Source: Methanosarcinales archaeon (GTDB taxonomy: Archaea; Halobacteriota; Syntropharchaeia; Alkanophagales; Methanospirareceae). Taken from it: 15,117 nucleotides of DNA. Numbering within the stretch: the first letter of the stretch is position 1; each line of letters opens with the position of its first letter. Shown piece by piece: positions 14,048 through 15,117 of the stretch. The notes beneath the pieces were generated by a model. That model made no database searches, had not been told where the DNA came from, and saw nothing but the letters and a program-made list of their open reading frames with translations. The stretch covers positions 1 to 15,117 of the forward strand of contig JAUXGS010000002.1 of assembly GCA_030621945.1 (NCBI GenBank). Reading direction: 5' to 3'. A program made the position numbers and the translations under genes.

Positions 14048-15100
14048 ATGGAAAAGAGAAAGGATTTCAGCGATTTGAAGAGAGAAGTGATAGATGTGGG
14101 TAATTGTACACTGTGCGGTGGGTGCGTTAGTACGTGCAGGTTGCTCGATCTCGGTTATCTCAGTACGGACTTTTCTGAGGGAAGACCAGTGATAAGCGAA
14201 GGGCAACAGTGCCCGATAGATTGTGGATACTGCTATTATCAATGCCCACGGGTAGAGGCGCCGGAATTAAGAGAAGGCCTGGAAGAGCTTTACGAAGTTG
14301 TGAGTAAAGATAATGAGATAAGAGAGGCGTGTCAGGAGGGCGGTGGTGCTTTTCTCTCGCTACTTGCTTCTGCACTTGCTGATGTGATAGTGGAGGGCTG
14401 TATAACCGTTGCAGATAAGGGAGATTTAACGCCTGAGGTGCGTGTTGCGATGAATAAGGCAGCATTAATAGAGAATGCGGGCGGCACCTACGGATATGCG
14501 GCGACACTGACGGGTATAGCAGATGCGATTTTGAACTACGGGCTCTGGAGCGTCGCTCTGGCAGGAACTCCATGCCAGATGGCTGCGTATGAGACGATGC
14601 TCGCTGTAGGGCGTGGCACACACAATGCCCATGATTTCTCGTCCAATGTGCGATTGCGAATCGGTCTGCTTTGCCAGGGGGCTTATTCGTATGATGCCTT
14701 ATTGAATGATTATCTTGAACGCGAGCGTGGTATACCCATTGATGAGATAACAAACTTGGACATTCAGGAAGATGGTCTGCATGTATATGCTGGAGAAAAG
14801 GAGCTGTTACATGCAGGATTTGAGGAGATAGCGGATTACAAGCGAGAGGGGTGCAAGATCTGCGAAGATTTCATCGGGCAGTTTTCTGATATAAGTGTGG
14901 GGCATATCGGCTCACCAGCGGGTAAGTCAACGGTTATCATTCACACTGATTTTGGTAAGGAGGTATTTGAAAGTGCGCTGCACTGGGACTTTATAGAAGC
15001 GAAGCCGCTGGACAAGTCAGGCGCGGATTTGATACACCGGTTGCAGCAAGAGAAGAAAGCGGCTGGAATGGCCGAGAAGGCGCGGAGGAAGAAGAAGTAG
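14048..15100 (+). CDS. FrhB-family F420-dependent oxidoreductase beta subunit
   Basis: The family (FrhB, FpoF/FqoF, FdhB and stand-alone paralogues) binds FAD and [4Fe-4S] clusters and passes electrons to or from coenzyme F420. From ATG 14048 the protein has 350 residues. Two four-Cys motifs open it: Cys20, 23, 26, 30 (CTLCGGCVSTC) and Cys55, 59, 62, 66 (CPIDCGYCYYQC). The FrhB body follows: EGGGAFLSLLASAL, NAGGTYGYAATLTGI, ALAGTPCQMAAYETM, RIGLLCQGAYSYDALL, and the C-terminal CKICEDFIGQFSDISVGHIG. It ends in a Lys/Arg tail with a TAG stop. GGAAGG lies about seven bases before ATG 14048, which is preferred over TTG 14042. No hydrogenase or Fpo genes are in the window, so its redox partner is unknown. 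GGTGGTGG just after the stop may be the ribosome site of a further gene. Confidence 0.92.
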   Translation: MEKRKDFSDLKREVIDVGNCTLCGGCVSTCRLLDLGYLSTDFSEGRPVISEGQQCPIDCGYCYYQCPRVEAPELREGLEELYEVVSKDNEIREACQEGGGAFLSLLASALADVIVEGCITVADKGDLTPEVRVAMNKAALIENAGGTYGYAATLTGIADAILNYGLWSVALAGTPCQMAAYETMLAVGRGTHNAHDFSSNVRLRIGLLCQGAYSYDALLNDYLERERGIPIDEITNLDIQEDGLHVYAGEKELLHAGFEEIADYKREGCKICEDFIGQFSDISVGHIGSPAGKSTVIIHTDFGKEVFESALHWDFIEAKPLDKSGADLIHRLQQEKKAAGMAEKARRKKK

Positions 15101-15117
15101 TTGGTGGTGGAACGGTA

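Noticed and set aside
14160..14753. Minus-strand open frame of 197 codons inside the FrhB-family gene
   Set aside because: Its translation is His/Ser/Pro-rich without a recognisable domain, while the plus strand encodes clear Cys motifs and FrhB blocks.
1..15117. CRISPR arrays, rRNA or tRNA genes, replication origins
   Set aside because: No regularly spaced direct repeats, no cloverleaf with a T-loop-like motif and no conserved rRNA segments were seen on either strand.

Overview
The window looks archaeal, most likely a euryarchaeon of the methanogen/ANME side of the tree. The evidence is a group II chaperonin (thermosome family), an NcsA/TtuA-type tRNA thiolase, an F420-hydrogenase beta-subunit (FrhB) family flavoprotein, an archaeal-type aconitase-family large subunit, and TATA-box promoters combined with GGTG/GGAG ribosome sites. 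The placement is an inference from gene content; no rRNA or tRNA gene is visible.

Layout. Everything from about 9.08 kb down to position 1 is coded on the minus strand, and everything from 9.15 kb to the end on the plus strand, apart from insertion-sequence debris. Minus strand, in order of transcription: a 47-codon small ORF; a CBS-domain protein directly abutting a CPA2-type cation/proton antiporter; a divergent thermosome-like chaperonin; an 89-residue unknown protein; a LeuC/homoaconitase large subunit; two decayed insertion sequences back to back (ISL3-type at about 2.67-3.56 kb, IS4-type at about 1.48-2.58 kb); then feoA-feoB, with feoB cut by the window edge. Plus strand: ncsA/ttuA; a GerW(YtfJ)-like protein followed by a hairpin; a DUF2953 protein; a membrane protein with an acidic Asp/Thr/Ser repeat and a 7TM domain; an ATP-grasp ligase-like protein; a fragment of a second ISL3 copy; and an FrhB-family protein.

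How the genes may work together. FeoA/FeoB form a ferrous iron importer. The CBS protein probably senses adenine nucleotides for the co-translated antiporter. GerW-like and DUF2953 proteins are a recurring pair. The 7TM protein and the ATP-grasp protein form a conserved two-gene module of unknown product, and here the 7TM protein carries an unusual repeat and a Rossmann-like extracytoplasmic region.

The points most worth a second look are: the chaperonin lacks two of the three acidic ATPase residues; the 7TM/ATP-grasp module has a hexanucleotide-derived acidic repeat; TAG codons are followed at once by in-frame ATG codons (CBS|antiporter, and inside a transposase remnant); both insertion sequences near feoAB have lost their centres; and there is a small unannotated ORF upstream of the CBS gene.
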